A stretch of DNA of 64,000 nucleotides from Chrysoperla carnea (lineage: Eukaryota > Arthropoda > Insecta > Neuroptera > Chrysopidae): the NCBI RefSeq assembly GCF_905475395.1, contig NC_058338.1:72675435-72739434 (forward strand), in the 5' to 3' direction. Shown piece by piece: positions 1 to 12,979 of the stretch. Every line of letters starts with the position of its first letter. The first letter of the stretch is position 1. The position numbers were made by a program, and so were the translations under genes. Under the pieces are notes generated by a model. It was not told where the DNA came from and searched no databases. It worked only from the letters and a program-made list of their open reading frames with translations.

Positions 1-544
1 CAGTATTATTAAATCCACAATAAATATAATAAACGTATCAATCAATATTCAATATGATAGTTGTAGGTATACCATATAATTATTATTTTATACTCAAACA
101 CAATAGTACATACAGTAATAATAATAATAATAGATCAGATCACTCAACACAGATTATATTAAGATTTCTTGTACTAAATCTGTAAACATCAAAAGCCAAA
201 AGCTTTTCTCTCTGATTCTGATACTGATATTGATATTGATATGTATTGAATATTGAAATGAATACTTACAATCTATGCAGAGAAGCTTTAGACTTTAGAG
301 TATGGTATATCTTATATATTAGTCTTGACGCTGTAGTACTTCTAGTTTGCCCCAAATACAAACCTCAAAAAAAATTGAATAAATATCTTCTGAATTCGAA
401 TGTCCTCGAGACTATACGAACGAAATGAAAAAAAAACCATGTGTTTCATATGATCTCTTACCTATGAACAGATCTTGTTTCTGACATTCTGTTAAGGGAT
501 CCAGCCCCATTTGAAATGAAATCGAATGTAGTGAATCGCTACAA

Positions 545-870
545 TCCCAGTTTTCAATTTTTTTAAGTGTAAAATAGTCATAATTCCCTAAATATATCAG
601 AAAAGATTGCCACGAATTGTTTTACAATATTAAATTTTTACAGAAATCTTTAATTTATGTTTCAAAATGATGATCGTAGATGGAGCAATAAAATGTCAAT
701 TTAAATTTTATTTTTTTTTAAATATATCTATTACTTTTTAGCTCATGTGTTATTCTGATGCATTAGCTATATTGTTGTACAGTTTCATTCAAATCCATTC
801 GCTAGTTTTTTTATGAAAGCCTAACACACAAACATTCTTACTTTCACGTTTATAATATATATGGATAGGG
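545..870 (-). repeat. Dispersed repeat, copy 1 (paired with 29585-29930)
   Basis: Read on the minus strand, this matches 29585-29930 along its length. Shared blocks include CACGTTTATAATATAT/ATATATTATAAATGTG, GCGAATGGATT/AATCCATTCGC, ACTGTACAACAATATAGCT, and the distal part around AATTGAAAAC. It resembles widespread insect repeats that contain TTTGTTTGTTACGCTTTCACG. Class not assignable from sequence alone. Confidence 0.7.
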
Positions 871-2286
871 ATAGGAATAGAGATATAGAGATAGGAATAG
901 GGATAGGAGTATTAGTCAAAATATCAGTTGTTACAATAATTTACATAATTATTAAATTATCAAAGCCAATCATATAATCAAAAAATTATTTTCAGTCAAG
1001 AGCCATACTCATTACGGGCTAAAAAAATTAAGAGATTGAGATCAAACTATTCACTTTCTAACGGTATACAGGAAAATTGTCTTTTCCAAAAAACACACAA
1101 TATTCCATCGCGAAATTCAAGGAAAACGGGTGTAAATTAAGCAATGGAATTACTTATTGTTGAGATTTGCATTATGTGTGTTATGAGTTTTTTGGAGAGA
1201 CTTCGCGCCAGGACTATGTTAAATGTAAGTATATCATCAACGATGCAAGAATAGTAAAAATACATTCATATATTGCATTCAAAAAATTACAATAGATCAC
1301 ATTCTATACAATAAATATCAAAAAAATATACATGTGATGTGAATTTATAGGGTGTTTAGGAGACATTAGATACCATTTTTCATCAATAAAAGAATAATCG
1401 AATAATAATTGTTGTGGGCCTAAATCATCATCAAAATTTTGTTTTATACAACGTGTGATCGTTAAACTTTGCTTCATGACTAACTTATATTCTCGATAGA
1501 GACACCGGAATCAACCTTACATAGCTTAACCGATTTCTTCAATAAGATTGAGCGTTATTTAGGCGATCGAGTCATTAACAATTGGATCTGATAGAAACGT
1601 GTCTTCTTACAAAACCGTGTTACTCATTTCTCAAATATTATATTATATAGCTAGACAGGAGGGGAAGGGGAAGACAGGATGGTGAGCAGATAAAATTTAT
1701 AACTGTAAAATATAGAATATAAAAATTTTAAAAATAAAAAAAAATCGAGGGATTTACGAAGACCAAACATGATGCGGAATCCCACAGACTTTCGACAAAA
1801 TTAGATCATTTGGGCGGGATCTATAAATCGGACAATAACTTTTTTCGAGTCTATTATTGAATCTTAGAGAACATCTCAAGTGGTTAGCAGTATACTTTTC
1901 ACATTAAGGTAAAACAGTCCTTAATGACTTCCTGTTTATAACATTTTTCAATTTTTTTCTTGGTGTTTGCCAAACACTCTGTATGCATATTATATGTGCC
2001 ATATACGTATGTATATTGATATATCATAATAAAACATGCTCAATACCCTGCTCAGTGCTTTAGAAAGCTAAACACACGGCTTTTATTTACAATTTTTTGG
2101 CAGTATAGATGTATATAATATATTGAAAATAACTATTTACCATACACCATACATCAGTATATGCTGCATATTTATCATAGCCATTAACTTTGTTATACAA
2201 CTGATTTATTTGTTTGTTAACTTTTTACACTTTCGGATCATAACAAGAACGTAGCCAGGCGATGACAAATAGGGGGGGGGGGCAAG

Positions 2287-2955
2287 TTGATTTATGGAGA
2301 ATAGGAAAAGTATGAATTTTAGGTTTGTTCAAGTAAAAATATATAATCCGTGGGGCAGTAAGGGTGATTTTTAAAATGATACATACATACTTGAAATTTT
2401 TCTTTATGACTTTTTTCGAAAGCGCTGCGTTCTCAAATGAGCACGATGACGTCATATTTAAACTATCAATATGAAAAAACGCAGCAAGAAATTTGTCGAA
2501 CAGCAGGACCACTTGATAACTTTAATAACCATTAAGCAATAAAATATTTTGTTCGAAAAAAATTCTGCACCGCTGAGCTTGCATACGACCTCGAACATTC
2601 CGTAATTAAGTATTTTTGCCTTTCAATACATGCGTAGTTCATTTTTGCTGAATTGTTAAATAATTATTAATGTTATCGAGTGATCATAGTGTCAAATGGG
2701 TGACAGGGTGACAAATGCCCTGATGCGTTATTTCAGATCGATACCTTAAATATGAAGTCATCGTGTTCATTTGAGAACGCAGCGCTTTCGAAAAAAGAGA
2801 AGTTTGATAGAATCGCCAAAAGGAAGCAACTCACAAAATTTCAAGTATGTATGTATCATTTTAAAAACCACACTTACTTCCCACGAACTAATAGGAGAAA
2901 AAACGCAAAATTTATTTTTTATTTCAAGTTTAAACTTATTTAACCATAAATTTAT
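2287..2955. mobile_element. Foldback (inverted-repeat) element
   Basis: The left arm, about 2287-2475, is the reverse complement of the right arm, about 2740-2955. The best core is TTTGAGAACGCAGCGCTTTC, present on + at about 2769 and on - at about 2420-2440. The match continues outward through CAAGTATGTATGTATCATTT. The arms of about 190-215 nt flank a unique centre of about 265 nt. Because the arms mirror each other, two opposite ORFs share the peptide SSCSFENAALSKK; neither is a gene. Confidence 0.8.
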
Positions 2956-3415
2956 CTGAAATCATGCGTGGATCTACAGTTAAATTTTAGGGTTTCACAG
3001 ATACTGGAGTCCAGATTTATACTGGTGGAAATCGTTTGCCTAAAAATTTATTTTTCTGCTATTTATTTATTCCCCTTTCATCATATGGGGGCCCTTTTCC
3101 TAGAAACTTTTTTTTTAATTAATTTTATTTAGTTTTTTGCCCTACCTATGAAATATATCAAAGTATATTTATTTTAGTCCTAAGTTTGTAACTCTTAGAT
3201 ATATTGATGTTAGAAATAAAATTTTGATAAAGCTATTCGTAAAATAAAAATTTGCTACAAAAAATGCTACAAAATTTGTTTGAGTGATTTGATACCATAC
3301 TCGTGTGATTTGAGACGTGAAATGTATCTCAAAAGTGATCCTATCTCATTAGTTGTTAAGAAATTTTTAATCAACAATATCTCGAAAGCCGTTTATTTTC
3401 TACTACAATCGCTTT

Positions 3416-3448
<33 letters not shown>

Positions 3449-3883
3449 AGAATTACCAAATACCATATATAAGCGTTTCTTTAGCAATTGGTTTGTTAAC
3501 GATCCTTTTGATAATGTTACAACATATACGATATTACATCATATTATATTACATATATTATTTTGAAAAGAATTTGACTACATCGCATCTATCTGCTTGT
3601 TAAAAGCGATATAAAATGCACTTGAAATTTAATATCGATATACACGATAAAATAAATATTGAAATAGATATTGTGAATTGATAATATTGAATTAAGCCCA
3701 GATTACCAACGAACGTGATTGGTATATACAGTGTGGTGTATATGTAGTTATCCGTAACTTTGGTATTAGTTGTGGACTTCCGTTTTTGTCAGCAATATTA
3801 TTGTGATGTTTGTAAAAATAATGTGTATAGATGGTGCTGATGCAGGGGAATTTTAAAAATTGATTATTTTATAATGGTACAAG

Positions 3884-4159
3884 TCATCCTATTAGCTCAG
3901 TTGGTTAAGGCATAACCAATTCCGTCCGCGGTGTGCTCAGGGTAGCGGGTTCGATTCCTGCCGTCGCAACAAAATTAATTAAATTAATAGTTGTGATGGG
4001 CTGAGGTAGAGTATGGTATATGCATGAAGAAGGTGCGCACTCAGCCTCTGAAATTTAGGAGCTGATAAATGAAATTATCAGCGGAAAGGTGGTAAAACAC
4101 ATGTATGGTATCACTATAGCCTAAGTGTGTCCTTCGTGGACAGCCAATATAACCGAACC
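3884..4159 (+). mobile_element. tRNA-derived SINE, apparently intact, with target duplication
   Basis: A tRNA-like head carries Pol III box A (TAGCTCAGTTGG, 3893-3904) and box B (GGTTCGATTCC, 3948-3958), followed by about 200 nt of unrelated body ending in ...TATAACCGAACC. A 13-bp direct repeat, ATAATGGTACAAG, flanks it exactly (3871-3883 and 4160-4172). That is the target-site duplication of a LINE-mobilised SINE. The tRNA part does not fold cleanly into a functional tRNA, so this is a SINE rather than a tRNA gene. Confidence 0.88.
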
Positions 4160-4699
4160 ATAATGGTACAAGACAAACGTTATCAACAGTTTATTTTTAC
4201 AAAGAAAAAAACATTAAAATAATGACAACCCCATCTCGAAGTTGGCCGTTTCATATTGAAATAAAGTAAAAATACTTTCAAACAATTTCCTAATGCTTGA
4301 GACAAGTACATCTAAATATTTGTATTAATAATAGAATGAGATTGAATTTAAAATATGAATTTATTGATACAAAATCACTGAAGTTAAATAAACAAAATCA
4401 TTACTTCTATGAAAGAGATTGATTTTAGTTTAAAGTCATGCATTTTATTGATGGAAAATAAAATACTAATTGGAATATATAATCGTATAAATAAATCTAA
4501 TCGATGAATTAAAGAAAATTTTCTTTGCGTTTGCTTTAAATATAGGATTTGTTTATTACGAATATATACCTGCCATGTCTAGTCTATATGCGATTGTCTC
4601 AACTAGATGAAGATTGTTGTTACTAACTTACATACAGTTTGAAATAAACTTATTGATCATTTTTATAATATATAGCATATTTATGTACGTATATAACAA

Positions 4700-4786
4700 C
4701 CATCAGTAGCGCAATTGGTACAGTAGTGAATTTAAACCACTAAAATCAATAGTAATCCATATGGCGATGGATCAAATCCTACTCGA
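4700..4786 (+). other. Degenerate tRNA-like sequence (class II spacing)
   Basis: A box A match (TAGCGCAATTGG at 4707) and a box B near-match (GGATCAAATCC at about 4769) are about 62 nt apart. That spacing suits a Leu/Ser-type long variable arm. A stem TAGTG...CACTA brackets a TTTAAA loop. The acceptor stem does not pair, so it is a pseudogene or the head of another SINE family. Confidence 0.35.
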
Positions 4787-6292
4787 AGAAATCGAATTTT
4801 TTTTAAATAAACCTAATAAACCTGCTTATGTGGTTGTGTCAATAACATCCGTATTTTGTTATAATACTTATAAGTGTTATAATATTTATCTAATCAAAAA
4901 AAGATTGTTTAAGACTATGTTGCATTTCAAAACAACAATATTTGAAATTTGTTAGACAGTATATTACTTTCATATGAACCACTCATGTGTTTGTGTCAAC
5001 TCTACCACTCAACCCCCTACGGTAGTTGTATCACATTCCTGCCCCCATTCACCATATTTGGTCTCTCGATGAAGTTGAGACAACCTCGTATCAGTTGACA
5101 TAAACAATTTTTTTTTCAGTGTAGGCGGCTGGATTTTGACTATTTATGTTCTTATTAAATTAACGCAGGATGCGCGCTAGTAAAGTAACTGAATATCTGT
5201 CTGGCAAATTAAAATTAAATTCTAAAATTATAAAAATCTTAAATCATATTAAAATTACCTACTGCAGCCACACTTAAGGGGACCCTTTCGCCTTCCATAT
5301 TAATTTAAAATATTATATAACAAGGAAAAATAATTTTTGTATAATGGTTTAAGTCTTTATCTAACGTATAGTGAAGTTTCGATTTATACCTTAACTTTTC
5401 TTGAATTATGCTACCAGTTATCGATTAGATGAAGAAAAACTGAAAATTAGTTTTTCGAAATATTCGGGTTTCTGTTTTTGCACTAATATATATACTTCAC
5501 CGTTTAATTTATTAAGAAATAAATAATAAACTGAAAAAAAAAGTACTAGATGGAAAATTTGTTCTTAAGGCAGCAAGTTAATACTTTTATTTAAGACAGA
5601 CAATATTTTCTTGCTATAATTTCATTTTTAAGAAGTCAAATACTTATTTTATTGAATTAAGAAGGTTCATTCCACAATTTACTTCCCCCAAGCGAAAGGA
5701 CTTTTTTAATTGATTTGAAAATAATTTTTTTTAATTATTAGAATAATATCTGGCGCACTATTAGCAACGGCAAAACTGTTTGGCATTCTAGCAATTATAT
5801 ATAATCTATATTGTTAAAAATAATATGAAAAAAGATTTTAATCAAATTATCTTAAAAAGATTTTATAGTCAGCAATTTTCGCAATTCTTTTCTGGAAATC
5901 GCATTAATAAACACTAATTTCACTAAGAAGAGAAATATCAAAAATCCAACCGTCTTGAAATCAACTTTTTCGTGACGAATCTTTTACCATATTTCATTCG
6001 AGGTGAATTTTTTATGTTTTGTATTTTTAATTTATTATTTTTTGTAACTAGTGATAAATAAACTATTGTGTCTCTAATTATGCACCCGCCTGTATATGTT
6101 TAAAGTAGCTTTAGGAAAATATATTTATTATTCTTTGTGCTACGATGTAAAGAACAATCTATAAAAAGTCGCAGAAACGAAGCAATGAAGTTCGAAAAAT
6201 TTGAACAGTAAGTCGGTTTTGAATGCGGTTTTCGGCATTCGTTAAAGCGTCAGGAAATTTTGTGACCTAAATTGATTTATAAGAAATTAAAA

Positions 6293-6304
6293 TATATATA
6301 TATA

Positions 6305-6341
<37 letters not shown>

Positions 6342-6369
6342 ATATATATATATGTGTGTGTGTGTGTGT
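6293..6369. repeat. (TA)n-(TG)n microsatellite
   Basis: About 57 nt of nearly pure TA, interrupted by single TC units, passes directly into about nine TG units. A typical compound dinucleotide microsatellite. Confidence 0.95.
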
Positions 6370-7065
6370 TAGCTTTATTCATTTCTACATTACTGATTAG
6401 TACTCTGTTAATCTCCTTGTGTTCACCAATTAGAATTAGGTAATCAGAAGATATTTCTGGATTAATTAATGTTAATCAGCAATAAGAATGACACTTGATA
6501 GAACGAAGACCTCCACACATGCCCATTCAATCATTCCAATTCCTAATCCTTTTTTATTACCTTCATCACATGCTAGTATATCTAGTTTACCTAATCGTAG
6601 AGAAAAACCACCCAACAACAAAAAATTCGGGCTAGCAAAGGTTATAAAAGGTTATAAATTTTTTCGTTAATTATATTATCTATTTAAAACAATTTTTAAT
6701 ATGTAGATAATAAAATTAATTAACGCCTTCCTCCTTACATGAAAATAAATTAATTACATGCATATTTTGCCATCAACTAATTAAGTACAGCTATGACTTA
6801 AATGACATCATTGCCATCACAACATTTAGATCGGTGTTATACATACTATGACTAAAACTTACCCGCCCGCATCTCGTTGGACAATTTCAACTTTAAAAAC
6901 AAAGACTACCGCGTTATAGCCTTCTCATCTTTTACCCTAACTTTGCTCGCCATTTAATGGATTTTAATTTTTTGATGCAGAACTCTAATTTTCTTTAAAT
7001 GAAATACAGCCCATGATCCTTGCTGACAATGTAGTATTCTATAGGTGAAAGAATTTTTAGATTCG

Positions 7066-7295
7066 ATTAAGTAGCGGACTCAAAAATAACGGATTTTCAT
7101 ACAAACTTTCATCCTCTATTTAATCCCCCTTGATATATCGGAAAATCCTCCCTTTCTTATCGGATGCCTACGTCATTTAAAGGACACACCCTCCAAGTTT
7201 CAGATCTCTACGATCAGCCGATTTAGGGATTAACTCAGTCAGTCAATCAATCAATTAGTCATTCGATAGAACAAAGCATTTTATTTGTATAGATG
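7066..7295 (+). mobile_element. Degenerate retroelement-tail-like dispersed repeat
   Basis: Blocks such as CGGATTTTCATACAAACTTT, TCGGATGCCTACGTCATT, CCTCCAAGTTTCAGATCTCT and (GTCA)n-like GTCAGTCAATCAATCAATTA, followed by TTTTATTTGTATAGAT, match my memory of the 3' part of RTE-like insect retroelements and their SINEs. The class rests on recall and is not verified. Confidence 0.45.
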
Positions 7296-8179
7296 TGAAG
7301 ATGATTTTAAATATAGTGGTTTGAAAGCCTCTATGAACAAAGCCTATGAAATTGTATGAAATGCAATTTTAAATTGACTGGCAAATTTTAAACTTTTTCA
7401 TTTATAAAGAAAGTTGAAGTCCCACAACATTTCATCCAAATTTTTGATTTTGTATTTTTGCATTACAAAAGAAGTGTTAGACAAATTTTCACGGTATCTC
7501 GATACTTTAAAAATTCTAAGGAAAATATAATGGTAAAAATCAATGTATGTAACGACATCTAGTAGCTGCAAGTAATTAATATACTTTCATAATTTGTTAC
7601 CCGACAAAGTTTTAGTATAGCCACCTAGTAACAAAACGTTGAACTAATAGCCAATTGTCACACCAATTGTTTATCTGTGCTTCCATCTAATAACCAAAAA
7701 ACTACTAAACAAAATATTTAACAAATGAAGATAACAATTGAATTATTTGTTTAAATACCCTGCATATGCTTACGCATACTTTTTATTATTATTAAAATTT
7801 ATATACATGCACAGAGCTAAATACACATAAATATTAAATAATTATTACTAATATTAAGCTGACTTTGGCTAAAATTGTGGGGAATCTACAGTTTAAAAAA
7901 GATGTTTCAAATAATAATTTTTTTTTTGTTGGAAAAAAAATATTTTGTACTTAAAGTTTTCTTTCTATCTCTCTAAAAGATGGAACCTATGATTCAAAAG
8001 ACCAATTCTGTTAATTTTAAACTTAAAGTTAATTTTTAGTTCCGGAACACGCTATAAAAATGATTTTAGCAACATTATGATTTTAAATAGATTTTAAACT
8101 TTGACTTTTATTTGTATGACTTTTTATAAATGAGATTAACTACAATTTATTGTTATTCAAATTATGAGTCTTTCTAGGG

Positions 8180-10125
8180 GCTGTATTATGCATTTTGTTA
8201 AAACGTACCTTCAGCACCCACAATAAAAATATTTAACTGGATTTATAAAATTATTATTAATTAGTTAGACCGGTTTCGGTTGCTTAAAGCAATCCCATTT
8301 GGCAACCCTCTTCGGTAGCGTTACTTAAAACTCTTAAAAATAAAAATAAATTACCAAAATACGAAAAATAAAATAAAACAAGTGAAAACAAACAATTGAC
8401 TGAGTTAATTGTTGAAATACCATGCATAGTCAGTGTTGATTTCTTTATCACATTACACATACAAACATGTGACACATACATAACTGATAATCAAGTATAG
8501 TACATATTATAAAATTTCCGCCTAATTGGCGCCCTCACGGGTAAACAGTGATGTTTACGAAAAAATGTTTCAAACAAAAGTTGTTTAATTTTTGATAAGG
8601 AACATTTTTTACATTTAAACTTTTGTTCTATCTCTAACGGTTTACAAGATGGGTCCTACGGACCCAAGACCCAATTGACCTATGATCTCATTTACGAACT
8701 TGACCTCACTTTTTACGTCCTGAGTACGCTGTATAAATTGCTTGATATCTTTTTTCGTTTTTGAGTTATCGTGTCCACAGACGGACGGACGGACAACCGG
8801 AAATGGACTAATTAGGTGATTTTATGAACACCTATGACAAAATTTTTTTCCTAGCATCATTATTTTTAAGCGTTACAAACTTGGGACTAAACTTAATATA
8901 CTATGTATATTTCATATATACATGGTATAATAAACATAATATACTATGTATATTTCATATATAAATGGTATAATAACTTAGATTTGCAACGCCGTAAAAG
9001 AAATAATAAAATATTAAAATTAAATCTAGGTAGGATTATTAAAATTAATAATTGTAATTTTTAAATTATTTATTCTGTTTTAGGTAGAGTTCTATCAAAC
9101 CAAAGTGGCACTACAAAAGAGATATATATATGTATGTGATTTCATATCTACACTCTCTCTTGCTCAGTGCCACTTTGGTTTGACACTGTACACTGAGGAT
9201 ACAAATTTTCTTATGTTTTTGGTAATTTATTTTTAATTTGTTGATTTCTGGTTTTTATTTAATGTTTACAATTTTGCTTATGATTATACCATGCATATAT
9301 ATAATATACAAGGTATACTAAGTTTAGTCCCAAGTTTGTAACGCTTAAAAATATTGATGCTACTAACAAAGTTTTGGTATTGATGTTCAAAAAATCACCT
9401 AATTAGACCATTTTCGTTTGTCCTTCCGTCCGTGCATCCGTCCGTCTATGAACACGATAACTCAACAACGAAAAATGATATCAAGCTGAAATATAAACTT
9501 TTACAGCGTACTCAGGACGTGAGGTCGAGGGTAAACATCACTGTGTACCCGTGAGTGTACAAATTAAGCGCAAATTATATACATAGTATGTATTATATGG
9601 GAATATCAGTTGTTTATGTGTGATATGTATAGGTATATGTGTAATGTGATAGAGTAATCAAAACTTTCTATACATGGTATTTCAACAATTAACTCAGTCA
9701 ATTGTTTGTTTTCACTTGTTTTAAATTAATTTTCTATTTTCAAGCTTAATTCCTCATTTTGTTTTTATATATTGTTATAATAGTATTCACAACGATAACC
9801 CTGTCTTAGAATTTCAAGTTAATATTTTATTGTGTTTCAGGTGTTATATTCTGGTAAATAATTTTATTTTAATTTTAAGGGTAGTCCTTAACCTACCTAG
9901 ATGAAATTTTAATATTTTATTATTTGTTTTAGGGCGTTGTAAATCTAAGTTATTTAATTTTTAGTATTTTGGTAATTTATTTTTATTTTTAAGAGTTTTA
10001 AGTAATGCTACTGAAGAGTAAGCAATCGAGACCGGTCTAGCTAATTAATAATAATTTTATATTAATAAATCTATAGCTAAATATTTTTATTGTGGGTCCT
10101 GAAGGATATATATTTTAACAAAATG
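8180..10125. mobile_element. Large foldback element (about 1.95 kb)
   Basis: Outer segment 8182-8300 reappears inverted at about 10005-10125: GCATTTTGTTAAAA, CCCACAATAAAAATATTTA, and AGACCGGTTTCGGTTGCTTA against TAAGCAATCGAGACCGGTCT. Further inward, CAATTGACTGAGTTAATTG, the (GACG)n block at 8775-8800 with ACGATAACTCAA, and AACTTGGGACTAAACTTA mirror across a centre near 9150. The centre holds a second small inverted repeat (AACCAAAGTGGCACT, 9098-9180). There is no transposase ORF, so it is non-autonomous. Confidence 0.8.
8893..8980. repeat. Tandem duplication inside the foldback
   Basis: A unit of about 46 nt starting AATATACTATGTATATTTC occurs twice in direct tandem, the second copy differing by a few bases (ACATGG against AAATGG). 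Confidence 0.8.
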
Positions 10126-11058
10126 CACAATAATGAATTGATATCATAAAATAAAATTTCTTTGATACAAATATACTTATAAAGTTATAAATATTGATAT
10201 AAATCTTTTATCTAAGTATTATATTTAATTATTATTTTCATCATTAATTTGCGTCAATTTTACTTGTATTTTTATTATTATTGTACACAGTTTATAATAT
10301 GCAAGTAGCAGCGATTCATAAGTTTATATTTAAAAAATCTAGATGTAGATTAAAACAATTTCTGTAAAAAAGGATCATGATTATATAAATCGATAAATAT
10401 TTAATAAGTGAATGAAGAAAGAGTGTGAAACATTTTTAAGTCTTTTTAATTATAAAATGGTGAGTGATTTTACTTATATAGTCAAAACCAGTTATAATGA
10501 CGAACCGGTTTTAATGACGAAATTGGAGGATTCCGACTGAATTGCGATCTTTTTTTTTGACAAAAGGGAATATTCATGAATTTTAAATTTGGTTCAAATA
10601 TTTTTCTTCTGTAACTTTATTGACTGGACATTTCAACTTAACCATTATTTTAGTAATTAATATCTTTTTAATTACTTAAAATTAATTAATAAAAAGTACA
10701 AATTCAAATTTTTATACGGACGTGACATCATAGTACTGGCTTGTCAAATTTGTTGAAGTACTGTATGACATTAATTACTTACATTTTATATGGTATTACA
10801 CTGAGGTATATTATTCTACGGCTTTTTATTAAAAAACTTAATACGTACTTATCGTACTTATGCGTCATAAACAGAAAGCGCCAAAAGACTGCGTTTAAAC
10901 ATCTCAAAATTATAATGTGTTTTTAATATTTTTTTACACTTAATTACAGTATTTTTAAACAGTATTTATATTTTTTACTTTGTTATAACGGTGTAAACAA
11001 TGAATTAAAAATATAAAAAATACATTAATATTCCCTGATATGGAAGGATCAAATATAA

Positions 11059-11131
11059 GCTTTATAACAAAACTGCTTTTATTTTTTCATGATAATTTTA
11101 AAGTTACCGATAGTTTTAAAAGAACTTTTCA
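11059..11131. repeat. Dispersed repeat, copy 1 (paired with 43577-43650)
   Basis: ATAACAAAACTGCTTTTATT, TTTTTCATGATAATTT, AAAGTTACCGATAGTTTTAA and ACTTTTC are collinear with 43577-43650 in direct orientation. Class unknown. Confidence 0.65.
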
Positions 11132-11760
11132 AAATCCCTATTCATATACATCCTACATCCTTTTTTTACATGTACACTTTTTCAATTAAACAAAGCAGTA
11201 TCATTACACTATTTTAATCCTATAAAGTTATTTTGAGCCTTATTGACTATATTTTAAACCTTGTTACTTTATATATCGATTATTGCGACCAATTGTCATT
11301 GTTATTAAGCATCAATAACCAAAAATGTGTACATATGGACATTCTTTTGTTATTCGTTTCCCTCAAAAAAATTTCTGTTATAAAAAATTTTTCTTTTTAT
11401 CGTTTACTTGATATTATTGTTTAGTTTGTTAGATAGATAACGAAAACCGCAAATCTGAAAACCACAAGCACAGTTTGTATGTAGAAATAAATTTAACAGT
11501 TGCATCGAAGCGCGTGTTCGAATTAACTGGCAATATTTGTGTGTTAAATAACTAAAAAGTGAGTTAGTGACTAAGCAAAATATCTCCACGTGATTCTGGA
11601 CGGACATGTGATAGAGAAGCTGCATATTTTTTTTTTTAATTTTTTCGAAAGTTTACTTAAAATTACTAAGAAAAAAAAATTTTTTTTTAAATTGACTTTT
11701 CAACTCGCTTTCTTTTATAGTTGACACTAAAGGAGAAAATGAACACAAAAGTTTTGTCTT

Positions 11761-11876
11761 AATTTGCGCCCTCCCGGGTAAACAGTGATGTTTATGAAAA
11801 AATGTTTCAGACAAAATTTGTTTATTTTTTTATAAAGAACATTTTTTATATTTAAACTTTTGTTCTATCTCTATAA
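11761..11876 (+). repeat. Dispersed copy of a segment of the large foldback
   Basis: The blocks GGGTAAACAGTGATGTTTA, GAAAAAATGTTTCA and TTTAAACTTTTGTTCTATCTC are collinear with 8524-8635. This shows that the foldback family has further copies. Confidence 0.8.
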
Positions 11877-12789
11877 CTAATGACATGAAATCGAAAGTAA
11901 TAAATCGAAATCGAAAGCATAAAAAAAAATTTGTAAATAAACTAAAACAACAATGTCCTTGGTGCTACCGAAATAGATTAATAAATGTGATGCAAAAATA
12001 ATTTTGCTGGCTGAACAATATTTTAGAGGGTGTCCAGATAGACTTAAAATCAGCCGTTTACGCCTGCGTAAATTTTGCTAAAATTTGGCGGAAAATATTA
12101 TTATCGCAAAAGTATCATTTTTATCCTATTTTGATACAAACAATTGAATTTCAAAATAATAGAGATGTTAGGAAAATAATAAACGGATAATTATATTTGT
12201 AACTCAAACGGCCAAACTAAACATAATCAGAATTTTTAAATATAAAATAATAAAAGCATACACTTTTGAAATAATATTCCGTTAGGATGATACTTTTTCT
12301 AGAGTTAAAGTAACATAAGACAAATGCATTGTTATTATATATACACAAATAATACAACCTTGTAATAAAATACAAAAATCTCTTTTATTTACAAAATTTT
12401 ATCATTTTAAGGAATGTCAAAATTGCTAATACAAGAATTAAACATAAAACAATAAAATAAATAAAATTTTAAATGTTGAATACACTTACAAAGAATAATC
12501 AAGAATTAAAAGAAGCAGAATCAATAATGCAATGGGTTAAAAAAATAGTTTCAAAGATCAATTCAATAATTTCAAATATTATTTACAATTATTACTTGGA
12601 ATATGTTCATAATCAATTTTATGAAAATGTAAGTATAAAAAACTATTATTTTAAATTTGGCGGTATTCGAATAACTGTAATGTAGAAACAATTCCTGTGT
12701 TTTTTTTCTTTCTCATCTCATCACGATCACGATAGATCACGAATATACGTAGTTAAACTATTCACTGTCGTGAAATGTCAAAATACGTA

Positions 12790-12979
12790 CGTAAAGAAAG
12801 ACATACTATTATCAAAAATTTATGTTAAAAATTTTGGTTTGTGTTTGGTTGTTGATAAATATTTGATGTGTTTTTCGTTGAATTTATTAAATTTTGATTA
12901 ACATTTTCATATATATGTCATCAAACATTGTTCATAAACATAAATACCCTTGATACTTTCATCCTTGGCAACTTCTCAA
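12790..12979 (+). other. Possible 5' UTR exon of the UBR gene (end only is supported)
   Basis: A donor-like site, CTCAA/GTAAGT, ends at 12979, and a matching acceptor (TTTAATTTTAG) lies at 13941-13951, just upstream of the UBR start codon. If spliced, the frame upstream of the junction meets a stop within about 14 codons and has no ATG, so the exon would be untranslated. The left end is arbitrary. This is inference from splice signals only. Confidence 0.25.

Larger units (their letters stand above)
1..3870. other. Gene-free AT-rich leader region with dispersed repeats
   Basis: No convincing coding exon. It contains a dispersed repeat at 545-870, a GATAGG-rich simple tract near 858-905, a foldback element at 2287-2955, a G run at 2272-2282 and a 30-nt A run at 3417-3446. 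The sequence around 3176-3235 (TTTAGTCCTAAGTTTGTAAC) is a degenerate piece of the repeat that also occurs at 8870 and 9330. Confidence 0.6.
4173..12789. other. Gene-free, repeat-rich interval
   Basis: No exon with coding character was found. Contents seen: the tRNA-like relic, a TA/TG microsatellite, a retroelement-tail-like fragment near 7066-7295, the large foldback at 8180-10125, and short dispersed repeats at 11059-11131 and 11761-11876. The rest is AT-rich with no recognised feature. Confidence 0.55.

Noticed and set aside
858-910. Telomere-like repeat
   Set aside because: The units are variants of GATAGG/GATATA, not TTAGG, and form a short degenerate simple repeat.
2225-2943. A gene pair encoding SSCSFENAALSKK peptides
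   Set aside because: The two ORFs are the mirrored arms of a foldback element.
3280-3603. Plus-strand ORF of 107 codons
   Set aside because: It contains a poly-Lys run produced by the A30 tract and has no domain; chance ORF in AT-rich DNA.
3893-3970. A functional tRNA gene
   Set aside because: Box A and B are present but the acceptor stem does not pair. The sequence continues into a body flanked by a target duplication, so it is a SINE head.
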